Counted from the stretch's first letter, positions 52,978 through 63,681 are shown. The stretch: DNA of 64,000 nucleotides from Arion vulgaris (GCA_020796225.1 CM036753.1:68480365-68544364), one strand, 5' to 3'. Numbers and translations: made by a program. Notes: a model not told the origin generated them from the sequence alone.

Positions 52978-53232
52978 CGTCTGTGGTCTAGGGGTTAGTG
53001 ACTCTGTCTATTAACCCCGACGTTCTGAGTTCGAATCACGCTGCGGACAGTTTGCTTGCAAATTGTTTCCGTTGATTTTAACAAAGGACGATGGCGCCAC
53101 CCGTTCAGAAAGCAATGGCAAACTACTGAACGTATAAGTGGCGCCTAGAAAATCAACGACTTGTTTACTGTGGTTGATGGCTACGTCCTTTGGGATATGC
53201 CACGATTTTCATTTTCATATTTCATCTGTCGT
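52978..53232 (+). mobile_element. SINE family E, full copy
   Basis: Head GCGTCTGTGGTCTAGGGGTT (A box TGGTCTAGGGG), B box GAGTTCGAATCACG, body GGACGATGGCGCCACCCG, GAAAGCAATGGCAAACTACT and end GGATATGCCACGATTTTCAT. Directly followed by a reversed Penelope fragment. Confidence 0.85.
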
Positions 53233-53239
53233 CTTAAGG

Positions 53240-53360
53240 GCGAAACATGTAAAAATAAAGTACTGTAGTTTTACAAAATACAACAGCAATAACAGTTCAC
53301 AGCAACGTTTCGACCAAAAGGCATTTATCAAGCAAAGGATATAAAAGAAGTGAGAAATTC
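53240..53360 (-). mobile_element. Penelope pseudo-LTR fragment
   Basis: Plus strand AAGTACTGTAGTTTTACAAA, GCAACGTTTCGACCAAAAGG, CATTTATCAAGCAAAGG is the reverse of the arm sequence at 40690-40780. It keeps the TTGATAA/GGTCGAAACG core but lacks the CGTC cleavage triplet of the other copies. Confidence 0.8.
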
Positions 53361-53486
53361 ACTTCTTAACGGACACAGAACATATAGAATCAAACAACAC
53401 ATTCCTAACGAGCTTAACAAACTGTTGTCTTACAAAGTGGTCGTGCTGTTGAAGTCAGAATACAGTCTATGATTCCTCTTAGGCAA

Positions 53487-54290
53487 TCCATTGTTCTGCA
53501 TACCTATTCTCTAAGGGCAATACATTGTCTCTGCATACTAACTTATTCCTTTTAAGGGCAATTAATTGTCTCTGCATACTAACAGATTCCTCTAAGGGCA
53601 ATTCATTGTCTCTGCATACTAACAGATTCCTCTAAGGGCAACCCATTGTCTCTGCATACTAACTTATTCCTCTAAGGGCAATACATTGTCTCTGCATACT
53701 AACAGATTCCTCTAAGGGCAATTCATTGTCTCTGCATGCTAACAGATTCCTCTAAGGGCAATTCATTGTCTCTGCATACTAACAGATTTCTCTGGGCAAT
53801 ACATTGTCTCTGCATACTAACATATTCCTCTAAGGGCAATACATTGTCTCTGCATACTAACTTACTCCTTCAAGGGCAATTAATTGTCTCTGCATACTAA
53901 CAGATTCCTCTAAGGGCAATACATTGTCTCTGCATACTAACATATTCCTCTAAGGGCAATACATTGTCTCTGCATACTAACAGATTCCTCTAAGGGCAAT
54001 TCATTGTCTCTGCATACTAACATATTCCTCTAAGGGCAATTCATTGTCTCTGCATACTAACAGATTTCTCTGGGCAATACATTGTCTCTGCATACTAACA
54101 GATTCCTCTAAGGGCAATTCATTGTCTCTGCATACTAACTTATTCCTTCAATGGCAATTAATTGTCTCTGTATAGTGACAGATTCCTCTAAGAGCAATCC
54201 ATTGTCTCTGTATACTAACAGATTACTCTAAGGGCAATTCATTGTCACTGCCTACTAACAGATTTCTCTAGGGTAAGTCATTGTCTATGC
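53487..54290. repeat. 40-bp minisatellite, about 20 units
   Basis: Unit: CTAAGGGCAATACATTGTCT plus CTGCATACTAACAGATTCCT. Variants replace ATAC with ATTC, CAGATT with TTATT or CATATT, and delete AAG (TTTCTCTGGG). Edges are more diverged than the middle. Confidence 0.96.
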
Positions 54291-54379
54291 ATACTAACAA
54301 AACTTAATTAACATGTTAACTCTGCCCAAACCAATAACCAATATAGAGGCATACAAATGTGCACCAGTCAGAAGAATTT

Positions 54380-54833
54380 TCCGAATTCCTTCTTGGGAGT
54401 GTTATACATTCGTGAGTGCTGGAAAATCATCCACGACATCAAGCACAAGATGGAGACAGTCCAAAGTAAATGCTTATTTAAAATCCTGCTAATTTACAGG
54501 CCAAATATGATAACAAATGAAGATCTTTAATACCGAACAAATTGTGCATCATTGGAGACCATCATTACAAGACGAAGGTTGAGATTTAGTAGGCATTGTG
54601 TCATATGTCAGTCATGGCATTCGCTAGGACAGCTTTCAAAATGACAGTGTGTGAGATAAAAAAAAAAAAAAGACCTGAAAGTCAAAATGATACGTTGAGA
54701 AGTACTGTGGTAAAAGAGACGAAATATTGTGACTATACATTGGAAACAATTAGTAGATATACGGCAGAAGGGCAGTAATTAGAAATCTCTAGTGGAAACC
54801 GTAACTGTAAAATGGGATACAAAGAGAATCATC
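54380..54833 (+). mobile_element. LINE C-terminal tail (lineage X)
   Basis: Reads ECWKIIHDIKHKMETVQSKC, LFKILLIYRPNMITNED, then SLETIITRRRLRFSRHCVIC and a decayed charged end, finishing at (ATC)n near 54830. Same lineage as 235-890. A further copy of just the last ~65 bp appears at 55575-55640. Confidence 0.72.
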
Positions 54834-54835
54834 AT

Positions 54836-55410
54836 CATCAAGGTGCGTATCCTTTATAGGACGTTGCTCTCTTTGCAGAGCATCTGAAATTCACTCTGTC
54901 TCTAGCCAGTTCACCCACTTCGTCGATGGTCATATTTATGGTTTCTTTAATATCTTGTAGCCATCTTCTTCTTGGTCTGCCTCTGCGTCCTGGGACCCTG
55001 CCCTCTAATATTGTTCTCTCTAGGCCATCATGACGCTTGATGTGACCAAAGTATCTAACTTTTCTGTATAGTAAATTGTTTATCAGCCAATTCTCTTTAA
55101 CATTTAGTTCTTTCAGGACATAGTGTTCTTTCTTTTTTCTGGCCATGGTATTCGTTGGATCTTTCTGTAGCATTTAGTTTCAAAGGACTGGATTTTCGTT
55201 CTTTTTTTTTATAATGGTCCATGATTCACAACCGTAAGTAGCCACTGGAAAAATGCATGTTCTCAATATTTTTGATTGTAATATTTTGCTTTTGCTTTGC
55301 CACATGTTCTTCATAGTGTTTAACTTCTTGATTGCTATTACCAATCTTCTTAAGATCTCTTTGGAGCAGTCACCGTTATTGTTAACTATTGAGCCCAGGT
55401 ACACAAAGAG
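54836..55410 (-). mobile_element. LINE reverse-transcriptase C-terminus and tail (lineage Y)
   Basis: Minus strand: YLGSIVNNNGDCSKEILRRL, NTMKNMWQSKSKILQSKILR, TCIFPVATYGCESWTI, frameshift in an A run near 55200, LQKDPTNTMARKKKEHYVLK, NNLLYRKVRYFGHIKRHDGL, ERTILEGRVPGRRGRPRRRW, LQDIKETINMTIDEVGELAR and TSYKGYAP. It reaches further into the polymerase (YLGS and YGCESW blocks) than the other tails. Confidence 0.88.
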
Positions 55411-55439
55411 AAAAACATACCAAATATGTAAGAGATTGA

Positions 55440-55565
55440 TTAATCAACATCGAACTAGCGTGTTGGGCTGCTGGATTTGTTGAAGCGGAGATCGGAGCAC
55501 CTATGGACGTGTCCGGAGTGTTATGATGTTAGTCCTAATATAATTGATAACTAATAGTAGATAGG
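55440..55565 (+). mobile_element. LINE lineage N, last ~125 bp
   Basis: RRSEHLWTCPECYDVSPN preceded by a decayed SVLGCW region, ending TGATAACTAATAG. It matches the end of the copies at 12255-12340 and 38885-38980 and shows the intact CPEC ending. Confidence 0.72.
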
Positions 55566-55640
55566 CGGGAGAACAGCAGCAAATGGAAATCTCTAGTGGA
55601 AGCAGTAACTGCTAATCGGGATACAAAGAGAATACAGACA

Positions 55641-55890
55641 GTTTGAAACAAATAATACAAACGGACCGTAGATTGTGTAATAATGTTAGTGGTAAAAAAA
55701 AACATAATTCAGAATGTCCATCTTTTTTAGTTAATATGTAGACCAGGTGTTTCTCCCATTCTTTGGCTGAAAGCACATTCTTAATTGCTTGATGGGATTT
55801 GAATAACAGCTAATGCGGTGTTCTTTTTCTACTGTTTTGTTCTTACCTTGTGTTCTGTCTACTTGTTAAGTCTACTTGTATTTGTTGCAA
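55641..55890. other. Stretch without recognisable features
   Basis: No repeat or domain recognised. Confidence 0.35.
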
Positions 55891-55892
55891 AC

Positions 55893-56128
55893 AACCTTTT
55901 GTGGCCGAATGGTTAAGCGCGGTAGGATTTCCAGACGTAAACATCCTGTGTTCGACCTCCCGTTAAGCTTTTGTGGCCGAATGGTTAAACGCGGTAGGAT
56001 TTCCAGACGTAAACATCCTGTGTTCGACCTCTCGCTAAGGACAAAAGTGTTTTCTGTTAGGGAGAAAATAAAACTGATGACCTGCACTTGCGTAGCGACA
56101 GCTTCGGGTAACAAATGTCTTTACTGAC
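55893..56128 (+). mobile_element. SINE family F with a duplicated tRNA-like head
   Basis: Two direct copies, about 69 bp apart, of TTTTGTGGCCGAATGGTTAA, then GGATTTCCAGACGTAAACAT and CCTGTGTTCGACCTC. The A box TGGCCGAATGG is that of a class II (Ser/Leu-like) tRNA; GTTCGACCTC is a B-box-like match. The first unit ends CCCGTTAAGC and the second CTCGCTAAGG, then the tRNA-unrelated body follows. Confidence 0.8.
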
Positions 56129-56129
56129 T

Positions 56130-56365
56130 GTGATACCGCTTTTTAGGGCGGTGTATAACAGGAAAAGGGTGGTGGGGGTACATCTGAGAAATTTAATGTC
56201 CGCATGGATAGTGCAGTCGGCACGAAACTGTTGAGGTTAGGGTTTTTTCTTTACGCCCCAACAGAAACAACTCATTGGTCTTACCGGGGATGAAAACCGG
56301 GTCTCTCGAATGGGAGCCCGCGCCTTAATCCATTCGAGCAAACGCTCCCCAGCCTTGGGTAAGCG
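56130..56365 (-). mobile_element. SINE family G
   Basis: Minus-strand tRNA-like head (GGAGCGTTTGCTCGAATGG, GACCCGGTTTTCATCCCCGG), body TGAGTTGTTTCTGTTGGGGC, end ACCGCCCTAAAAAGCGG, a short inverted-repeat 3' motif. The plus-strand copy at 58255 has the same order. It abuts SINE F tail to tail. Confidence 0.8.
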
Positions 56366-56399
56366 GTCTTAATATTTCTGCCGTAAAGTATTCCCCCAG

Positions 56400-57060
56400 C
56401 TTACCCTTAAATCATGAGAACAAAATACTGTACACAATTATTTTTTCCAACCTTCTTGGTGCTGCAATCATTTCCTCTAGCACTTTATACTTGTCTGCCC
56501 AGCCTGGAGATCTGTTAAACTCAGAGACAAATAGTACCTGAACTATTCCATCCAGACAGAGAGACAGACAGGCAGAATGGATAGAACAACAACAGGTATA
56601 TTTGGAAGTCGCTTCACAGACACTGTCAGACATAACAGATGACCTAGAACTTGCAACCCCTTGTACTGTGTCGAACTTAAGTTGTACTACTACTAGTCAT
56701 ACAGTTACGGAAACCCGTATGAATCAGAACTTAGCAAAACTAACAAAAACACACGCAAAAACACAATACTCCGAGCTACTCTTTGATGGTTTGTTTTTAT
56801 ACCTAGAAATCCAGTTAGTGAGTAAAGGTAGTGTAGTATATAATCTATATATATATATAAATGTAGATATATAAACCACAGGATACCATTGTCTGAAACA
56901 CTTCCTCGTTGGGGCTGAAGGTAGCTGATTTACGAAGTGTTTACTTAACAAAAGTTAGTCATGTTTTGTATGTTGGACACTTCTTCTGTTTTAGTTTGAT
57001 AGAAATCGTGACCTAGATACTGCAGATGCAATTATTTTCCAATATCGTTATTGTTGATAC
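56400..57060. other. Stretch without recognisable features
   Basis: A 90-codon frame (56602-56874) shows no domain; nothing else recognised. Confidence 0.35.
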
Positions 57061-57074
57061 AATATGTTACAGTT

Positions 57075-57920
57075 TTTAGTTGCGTCTGTTAGGTTAGGTT
57101 GGTATGTTAGTTAGTTAGTTGTTTGTGTTGGTTAGTTGTGTTAGATCGTTACGTTAATGTGTTACGTTACTTTGTTAGCTTAGTTATGGGAATTAGTTAG
57201 ATTCATAAGTTAAGTTAGGCAGTTAATTTGGCTAGTTAGGTTACTTAGTAAGTTAAGTTAGGTAGTAATTGTGTTAGTTAGTTACTTAGTAAGTTGCAAT
57301 TGATATTTTGTTAGGTTACTTAGTAAGTTAAGTTAAATTACCTTGTATGTTAAATTATGTTAAGTTATATAGTATTAAAACTGAATTACGAATTTTCAAT
57401 TCAAATATTGTATCAATCCTAACATATGCCAGCGAGAGTTGGAAAATGACTAAAGATATAGAAAGCAAGTTGAATGCATTTGAAAATAGATGTCTGCGAA
57501 AAATAATGAATATAAAATGGAACGAATTCAGAAGACATGTCTGGTCAACCACTAATGACAACTGTTATAAGAAAGAGAAGATGGAGATATGTTGGGTACA
57601 CCTTGAGGAGAAATGATCAACGAATATCAAAGCAGGCATTGAAGTGGGATGCAAAGGGTTCAAAAAGAGAGGTCGACCTAACGAGACCCTGAAACGAACT
57701 TTGCTGAGAGAGGCAGGAAATATCGGTCTCAGTTCCATGAAGGAGATTGAGCGAGTTGCCCAGGATAGAGCGGTATGGAGAAATTACTTCCAGGACCTAT
57801 GTAATGTATAACGGTACGAGATGAATTATTATTATTATTATGTTAAATTAATTAGTTAAGCTAGTTAGTTAGTTAAGTTAGGTAGCTAATTGTGTTAGTT
57901 ACGTTACTTAGTCATCTGTC
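57075..57920. repeat. (TTAG)n-like degenerate array split by a LINE
   Basis: GTTAGTTAGTTAG, AAGTTAAGTTAG and TTAGTAAGTTA units at 57075-57357 resume at 57839-57920. A LINE inserted at 57358 separates them. Confidence 0.82.
57346..57850 (+). mobile_element. LINE tail (lineage Z), 12-bp target duplication
   Basis: TATGTTAAATTA at 57346-57357 and 57839-57850. Insert encodes SILTYASESWKMTKDIESKL, NAFENRCLRKIMNIKWNEF, RRRWRYVGYTLRRNDQ-type, RGRPNETLKRTLL, DRAVWRNYFQDLCNV. A ~20-bp deletion near 57533 (relative to 22035-22060) removes the SDEIRE segment. Ends ATTATTATTA. Confidence 0.9.
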
Positions 57921-57944
57921 CTTAGTTATATTACTACGTATAGA

Positions 57945-58060
57945 CCCATAGGTTCCCAGTCTCCCCCAGCAGATGTGGAAGTGTATGTATACTGATGGTT
58001 CCTGTGACTGGCTGGTTAAGCACACAATTCTCTCCTCCCCCCTTCCTAGGGCATCAAGTT
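57945..58060 (-). mobile_element. LINE lineage N tail fragment
   Basis: Plus-strand CACAGGAACCATCAG complement (CTGATGGTTCCTGTGACTGG), CCCAGTCTCCCCCAGCAGAT and GGTTAAGCACACAATTC mirror 38850-38930 and 51835-51905. Confidence 0.7.
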
Positions 58061-58254
58061 TATCAAGTAGTAAATATAAGAGATTCATATTGTTAACATG
58101 AGTATCCTAACTGAAAAATGCAGAGATAACAACACAGGTTTGTATATTTCATCGCTTGACTATTTGACTGCCTTTAAATGCGTAAACAGCAGAAGTTATG
58201 AAAAACAATGATAGATATTGGATTTTCATTTCATATAAGGCATATTAATGAATG

Positions 58255-58640
58255 AGTGGTATCTAGTCGAATTGATTAGAGCGCGTTTCCAATGCGGGAG
58301 ACCAGTGTTTCAATTCACGGTAAGACCAAGAATTTTTTTCTGTTGGGGCATAAATGAAAAATCCTAACATGAACAACTTCGCGACGACTGTACTAGTCAA
58401 TTAGCCATTAAATTCCTCAGTCCCACCTGTCCTACACCGCCCTTCTTCTTCTTCTTCTTCGCGTTCGTTCTTTACGAACAATTGTAATCACTCTTTGTGA
58501 TATGTTTCATCTTTGTCAAGAACGTGTATACGTTGCACATTAGTTTGGTAGGCCTCTAAACGCATAGGCTTCTACACGTTTAGGACACATGTATCCGATT
58601 TCAGCCAACTATACCGCCCTAAAAAGCGGGCAGTAACGCC
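58255..58640 (+). mobile_element. SINE family G, split by SINE R1
   Basis: Head TATCTAGTCGAATTGATTAG, body TTCTGTTGGGGCATAAATGA, CGCGACGACTGTACTAGTC, end motif ACCGCCCT (58436-58443) resuming at 58613 as ACCGCCCTAAAAAGCGG. The head B box (GTTTCAATTCACG) is degenerate. Confidence 0.8.
58433..58620 (-). mobile_element. SINE family R1, 5'-truncated, inside SINE G
   Basis: TACACCGCCCT (58433-58443) and TATACCGCCCT (58610-58620) flank a 166-bp reverse R1 with (TTC)n, GCGTTCGTTCTTTACGAAC and CGTTTAGGACACATGTATCC. The head and CGTAAGAGGCGAC core are absent. Confidence 0.85.
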
Positions 58641-58794
58641 AGTTTTAAAAAAAAAAAAATCCTATTATAAAACTACTACAAAGATATGGTAAGTTCTGAC
58701 TTTCAAACTAAAATCACTAAAATGTTATTCTTCATTTTCTTTCACTCAATTTCTTGGTTAATCAAGTATTTTTACATTATGTGGATCATAATAA

Positions 58795-59755
58795 TGCCGT
58801 CCTTCGCAAGCAATGATGGCAACATACGCACACATGTGCTGTTGCACTTCTCTGGTGTGTGCGGAGGTGACTGTAGAGTCCAATCCTAGAAAACAGTCCC
58901 CTACCACAGGTGGGGTAAACATCAGTGGCGGTTCGTGGTCATTTTTAGTGGTGGGGCCAGACAAAAATTTAGGAAAATCATTGTTTGTAGGCTCGGTTTA
59001 TATTTTAGTATTTACTATTATTTGTCTATTCCGCAAAGTTATTCCCACTTTACTATAATGATTTGGCACCGCATGCGCAAATAACAAACGGGACAACGTT
59101 GCGCCAGGGTAAGTGAGCTGGCACTGATCAAGACCCTACTCCACCTCCTAGCGGTGACCCTGGAAATAGACAAAAGATCGTGTCTGGCTAAGTGGGTAAG
59201 GATCGAGAGCGAGCTACTCTGGTATAGGTAATAAAGCAAACGCGGACACGCCTCTTGGGTCCTAAATACTAGTGAATGCACGCATCTTCTGCCGATGTCT
59301 AATGGAAAAAGTTCCATAAATGCAAAGCAAATGTAAGAAGTAACAACGTACGAGTCGCATGTAAGCGTATGCTCTCCTCCTGAATCACTGGTCAACCATA
59401 ATTGCCAGCTCTCATTGAAAGAAAGCCGGGCACTCTCCCCCAAGCACTATAGGCAAAATGGTGAAAACTCATAATTCCTGGGGTTCAACAACAACTAAAA
59501 TATATACCATATAACTAAGGTACAAAAGAGATCCCTACAACCTACCGTTGACCACAGTCCTTCACCATGAAATTGCAAACAATAAAAACAAAAACACTTT
59601 GCTTTTCTTCACTGACAGTTAACCTGAAATAATAAGTACACGTTACTCAATATTTTTGGTGGGGCCTGGTCTCACTGGCTCTTAATGACGAGCCGCCCCT
59701 GGTATACATGATCAAGGTTAGACATGTGGGTGTTGTGTTTTCTGTGGTTCATAGG
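58795..59755 (-). mobile_element. LINE zinc-finger tail (lineage Zf), split by a hAT-type element
   Basis: 58795-58922 encodes, on the minus strand, the YPTCGRGLFSRIGLYSHLRT version of the finger (first Cys lost). 59702-59755 holds the upstream part (GATCAAGGTTAGACATGTGG in plus orientation). The hAT element lies between. Confidence 0.8.
58915..59709. mobile_element. hAT-type nonautonomous element, 8-bp target duplication
   Basis: 58923-59701 (779 bp) starts CAGTGGCGGTTCGTGGTCAT and ends ATGACGAGCCGCCCCTG. GTAAACAT (58915-58922) and GTATACAT (59702-59709) flank it with one mismatch. Outer ~110 bp at the left match the 167-bp element at 1670, so the two differ mainly by internal length. A 134-codon frame at 59039-59443 (-) shows no transposase motif. 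Confidence 0.88.
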
Positions 59756-59824
59756 AGCATATCATCTACTCAGATAAAATTTGATACAAGACAATAGATC
59801 GTCCAATCATAAGGCAAACCATAT

Positions 59825-60078
59825 AAATATGAAAATCGTGGCATATTCTTTACAGGACTTAGCCATCAACAATAGTATATGATTCGTCGATTTTCTAGGC
59901 ACAACTTATACATTTAGTAGTTTACCGTTGCTTTCTGAACGGTGAGGTCTATTTTTATCCTTCGTAAAAATTTCAAGGGAACTAATTTGCTTCCAAACTT
60001 GCCCGCCGCGGAGTTTAAACCAGGTACGCTTGGGTTGGGATCAAGCTCACTACAGCTTAAGCTACAGGCGCACATAAA
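59825..60078 (-). mobile_element. SINE family E
   Basis: Plus strand AAAATCGTGGCATATTCTTT, TTTACCGTTGCTTTCTGAAC, ATCCTTCGTAAAAATTTCA, then a decayed head (CTTAAGCTACAGGCGCAC). Reverse of 52978-53232. Confidence 0.78.
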
Positions 60079-60099
60079 TAACAAAGACAATTAAAGGCA

Positions 60100-60230
60100 T
60101 CAAGTACGAAGAACGCACACAAGGGCCCGTTCTAGTAATCTCTTCTTATCCTGACGCTGTGAGGCACAACTAGATTAGAGATAAGAAAAGAAAGAAAGAT
60201 TGAACAAAGTGTTTAGTTTGCAATGTAACC
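60100..60230 (+). mobile_element. LINE lineage a, 3' end only
   Basis: AAGGGCCCGTTCTAGTAATC and TCTTATCCTGACGCTGTGAG, CACAACTAGATTAGAG are the complement of 8228-8285. About 100 bp retained. Confidence 0.6.
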
Positions 60231-60309
60231 GATTGAACAAAGCAATCGCTTTATAAAACAATGATGCTGGTGAACAAGGAATAGTCTTCGTAAACTAAGG
60301 GGAAGGTTA

Positions 60310-60520
60310 AAGCCGACGAATGATTGACTTCATTGCGCCAGGTTTGACCCTATAAGGTTCGATCCTTCTCCTCAGAAATGGGACGCCGACTGACGAGAGT
60401 ATTACACAAAGCCCGAACTTTGTAACTCCGGCAATAATCCTAGGGGTCTCTGGAAATTTTTTTACCCGTGAATAGAACGGCGCGGTTCGGATTTGAATCC
60501 ACGATCTTCGACTATGTCAA
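60310..60520 (-). mobile_element. SINE family B, 5'-truncated reverse copy
   Basis: AATGATTGACTTCATTGCGC, AGTATTACACAAAGCCCG, CAATAATCCTAGGGGTCTCT and CGGATTTGAATCCACGATC (B-box complement). Head beyond TCTTCGACT lost. Confidence 0.82.
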
Positions 60521-60775
60521 TCTAGCAATCCGATGTTCATTCATATTTCATCACAGCAGAGGGTCTTCGTCATCTGGGTCGATGCACATATTGCTAGTTG
60601 TAAATTAGCGAAATGTTGGATTTATAGTGTGTAAACGAACTTAAGACAGTGGACTCATCAAACGTTTTCAAATAGTTCAGAGGGTACAATTTGAACTTAA
60701 GTTAAAACATTCACTCCTAATTTTTTTTTTTACATCCGGGTATATTGACTTTGGAATGTGTACTGAATTAGCCAG

Positions 60776-60825
60776 GCTCACTCTCTCTCTCTCTTCCTCT
60801 CTCTCTATCTCTCTCTCTCTTTTGC
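60776..60825. repeat. (CT)n microsatellite
   Basis: Imperfect CTCTCT run of about 45 bp with TTC and TAT interruptions. Confidence 0.92.
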
Positions 60826-60837
60826 TTTTTAATTAGG

Positions 60838-61575
60838 ATTGGGGCATAGGCCCTCAACCAACGCATGCCATATCTTCCTATCTCTAGCTATCTCCTGCAG
60901 CTCCCTCCAGCTCTTCTTTATATTGTTCATCTCTGCCTACAAATCTCGTCTCCATGTATTTCTCGGCCTCCCTTCTTTCGTTGTCCCTGCGGGTTCCAGA
61001 AAAGGACTCTTCTTGTTATATTCCCTCAGGTTTTCGCAAAGTGTGTCCTATTAGAGCCAACTATAAACTTATAAAGTTATCTAGAGTTGGCTGTGGTCCT
61101 ATCCAGCTCGAGCGTCTTTTTTTAACCTCTTGGTTAACTGGAATCTGTCTTGTTCTCTCCATAAGTTTCTCATTTGTAACCCTATATACATCTTAGTCCC
61201 TCTATTCTGCGCAGACACCAGTTGACGAATGCTTGCAATTCATGAGTTATTATTTTAGTAGTTCTCCATGTTTCTGACCCATACAGCAGAGCTGCTTTAA
61301 CATTTTAGTTAAATATCCGACTTTTGTTCTAGATTTGATTTCTTTAGACTTCCATATGTTTCCCATTGCAATGAAAGCTCATCTTGCCTTCTGTATTCTT
61401 ATTTTGACATCTCTGTCTGTTCCACCCTCTTTGTCTACGTTGCTGCCCAAATATTTGTATGATTCTACATCTTGGCGTGAGATTTCACCCAAGGAGATCG
61501 AATTGTCATTTGCTTGTTTATTTCTCATTATCTTTGTCTTTCACAGGCTTTGCGTCAACCTAAAAAATACCACAA
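60838..61575 (-). mobile_element. LINE reverse-transcriptase C-terminus and tail (lineage T)
   Basis: Minus strand, broken frames: KTKIMRNKQANDNSISLGE, SYKYLGSNVDKEGGTDRDVK, IRIQKARWAFIAMGNIWKSK, LLYCMGQKHGE-type decay, LMERTRQIPVNQEVKKRR, WIGHTLRKPEGI, KYMETRFVGRDEQYKEELE, then a DMACVG ending. The YLGS and WIGHTLRKP blocks are typical of a LINE group common in marine invertebrates (from memory). Several stops; 5' truncated. Confidence 0.85.
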
Positions 61576-61639
61576 AACGACTAGGGGCTAAAACTATACT
61601 GTTCACTTAAACGGCCTGCCATGGTTTAGCATTTTACCA

Positions 61640-61677
<38 letters not shown>

Positions 61678-62065
61678 GCGATCACCGCTTAGACTTGTGT
61701 ACCAGATCTCCCCATAAATCTAATTTATGGGGAAATCTGATTCATGCAGCCTTAACATTGGTGTGGTTCGCCACATCTTCAGCGCCATTTGGAGCTCTGG
61801 TGCTTATCCTTCGGCGATGTGTCCGGTTTTAGCCAGCGTTTACTGAGTTCGCTCTCCGTCAGCCTTTGGCTGTCCCCAGCCGACCTACAAAAATGTTTAC
61901 CGTCTAATTTTTCCAGTTCCTTTTTTGATCATCTTATGTTTACCTTTTTAATAAAATTGCAAGAAAACTTTTGTGGAGTTCAGTAAACAATTAACCGTTT
62001 TATTATTAATAATTAAAATTCTTTTTTGTCTGTAAAACTTTAAAACTAATCATTGTTTTATCATA
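61576..62065. other. Stretch without recognisable features apart from a (CT)n run
   Basis: A (CT)n run at 61641-61676. No domain recognised elsewhere. Confidence 0.45.
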
Positions 62066-62074
62066 ATTTATGTT

Positions 62075-62480
62075 ACTTTAGTACCCGGTGCACACAAATG
62101 TCTGCTATTTGTGTTACATGTGCCCATACATATTTTGTCACTTTAGTTCCCCATGCACATTAACTTCTGCTACTATAAGTGCTCTGTGCACATATACTTC
62201 GGTTACTTTAAGTTCCCTGTGCACATCATCTTGTTACTTTTAGTTCCAAGTGCACATATATTTCTGTTACTTTTAGTTCCATGTGCACACAAACTTGTTA
62301 CATCTAGTTTCAAGTGCACACAAACTTCTTTTACTTTTAGTTCCATGTGCACACAAACTTGTTAGATCTAGTTCCAAGTACACACAAACTTCTTTTACTT
62401 TCAGTTCCCTGTGAACATGAATTTCTGTTACTTTTAGTTCCCTATGCATATCATCTTCAGTTTCGTGTGTACACAAATGC
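62075..62480. repeat. ~33-bp minisatellite, about 12 units
   Basis: Units of TTACTTTTAGTTCCATGTGC plus ACACAAACTTCTG, with variation in ATATATTTC versus ACAAACTTG. Edges decay gradually. Both strands give short open frames by periodicity. Confidence 0.92.
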
Positions 62481-62653
62481 CTGTGAATGTTACTCCTGTC
62501 ATAAAAAAGATTGTCACATGCTTCTGCCATGTAACAAATATGTATTGTAAAAAAAAAAAAAAAAAATGCTGAATATGTCCTAAATTTGTACGATAAAAGA
62601 TATTTCTTACACATAAAAAAAAAATGAACATTTTTGTCCTGATCAAATCTTGT

Positions 62654-62928
62654 GCTCTAACATAATTCTTCTTCTTCAAACGGTCAACATCGACCAATTG
62701 TTAACCACTCTTTGTGATGTGTGTGTGATCTGAGCCTAAGAGTAATTGTACGTTGTGCTAGTTATGCGCCAACAAGTACACATTCGATTTCTGCGATGCT
62801 TTTTATTTACTAGGGTAGCTTCCCTAGACCCTACCTCAGTCGCCTCTTACGACATGCTTTGTAGGTCACAGTGTTACTATTCTTTGCTCCCTTGAGAGCC
62901 CCAGCAATACACAGGCAGCTCTAACATA
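62654..62928 (-). mobile_element. SINE family R2, complete, 11-bp target duplication
   Basis: GCTCTAACATA at 62654-62664 and 62918-62928 frames a 253-bp reverse copy: (TTC)n, AACGGTCAACATCGACCAAT, CTTCCCTAGACCCTACCTCA, CGCCTCTTACGACATGC and CCAGCAATACACAGGCA. Reference copy for R2 boundaries. Confidence 0.92.
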
Positions 62929-63246
62929 CAACTTGTTCAGTGTAATCAAACAGTTGTGAGTTACAAGTATATTGGGTTTATATTCTTTGAGACAAGAACG
63001 AGTGCCCTTGAACTATCCAGAAAACTGGGCTAGGTGAAGAATTTAAGGGTGATTCCTGGGGCGCGAAATAAAAAGGGAAAGTCGACAATTGGAATCTGCA
63101 TTGTTCTGTGAGATTGTGTGCTCGAATATGCAAATTTCGAACTCTATTATACATCTGTAGCTCTTTCCTCAAGATAGCAAACTTTTAGATTTAAGTTCTC
63201 AAAGTTTATGTGAGCCTAGTTGATTTATCTAGTAGTTGACTGTAAG

Positions 63247-63345
63247 CAAGATGTACGAAAGACCTGTACAAGATGTACGAAAGACATGTACAAGATGTAC
63301 GAAAGACCTTTACAAGATGTACGAAAGACCTTTACAAGATGCACG
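63247..63345. repeat. 22-bp minisatellite, about four and a half units
   Basis: Units of CAAGATGTACGAAAGACCTT with variants CCTGTA, CATGTA, CCTTTA. Immediately upstream of a LINE tail. Confidence 0.92.
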
Positions 63346-63354
63346 ACAATGAGA

Positions 63355-63600
63355 ACATTGAAATATTTGTGACAGTTAAAGAGACACGAAGGGTGGAAGA
63401 AGCCCATTATAGAGGGAGGCATTCCGGAAAAAAAGAGGAGAAGAGAAAGATCACGGAGAAGATGGATTCAAGATGTAACTGATGATTTGAGCGCACAGAG
63501 GCGGAACAACTGGCTTATGAGAGAGAGAGAGAGAGAAATTCATAAGGGCTGTTGAAGTGGCAAAATACTACTCAGGACAAACTATTTGATAACAAACAAA
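63355..63600 (+). mobile_element. LINE C-terminal tail (lineage L)
   Basis: VKRHEGWKKPIIEGGIPE, RRREKDHGEDG, then TTGL, REREREI, and the 3' motif GTGGCAAAATACTACTCAGG. Matches 4738-4960 and 14174-14545. Confidence 0.7.
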
Positions 63601-63681
63601 GCTTGGTTCAAATCAGAGCTAATTCCTGTATATTGGATTGTGCTTGTTTATACTACGCATTACAATTATTGTTATCTATGT

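Noticed and set aside
53487..54290. CRISPR-like array of ~40-bp units
   Set aside because: Whole units repeat with small substitutions; there are no variable spacers between constant repeats.
55893..56045. Pair of tandem tRNA-Ser genes
   Set aside because: The heads lack matching acceptor stems and the second one runs directly into a SINE body.
59039..59443. 134-codon minus-strand frame as a hAT transposase remnant
   Set aside because: None of the hAT catalytic or dimerisation motifs can be seen; it lies in the noncoding centre of a nonautonomous element.
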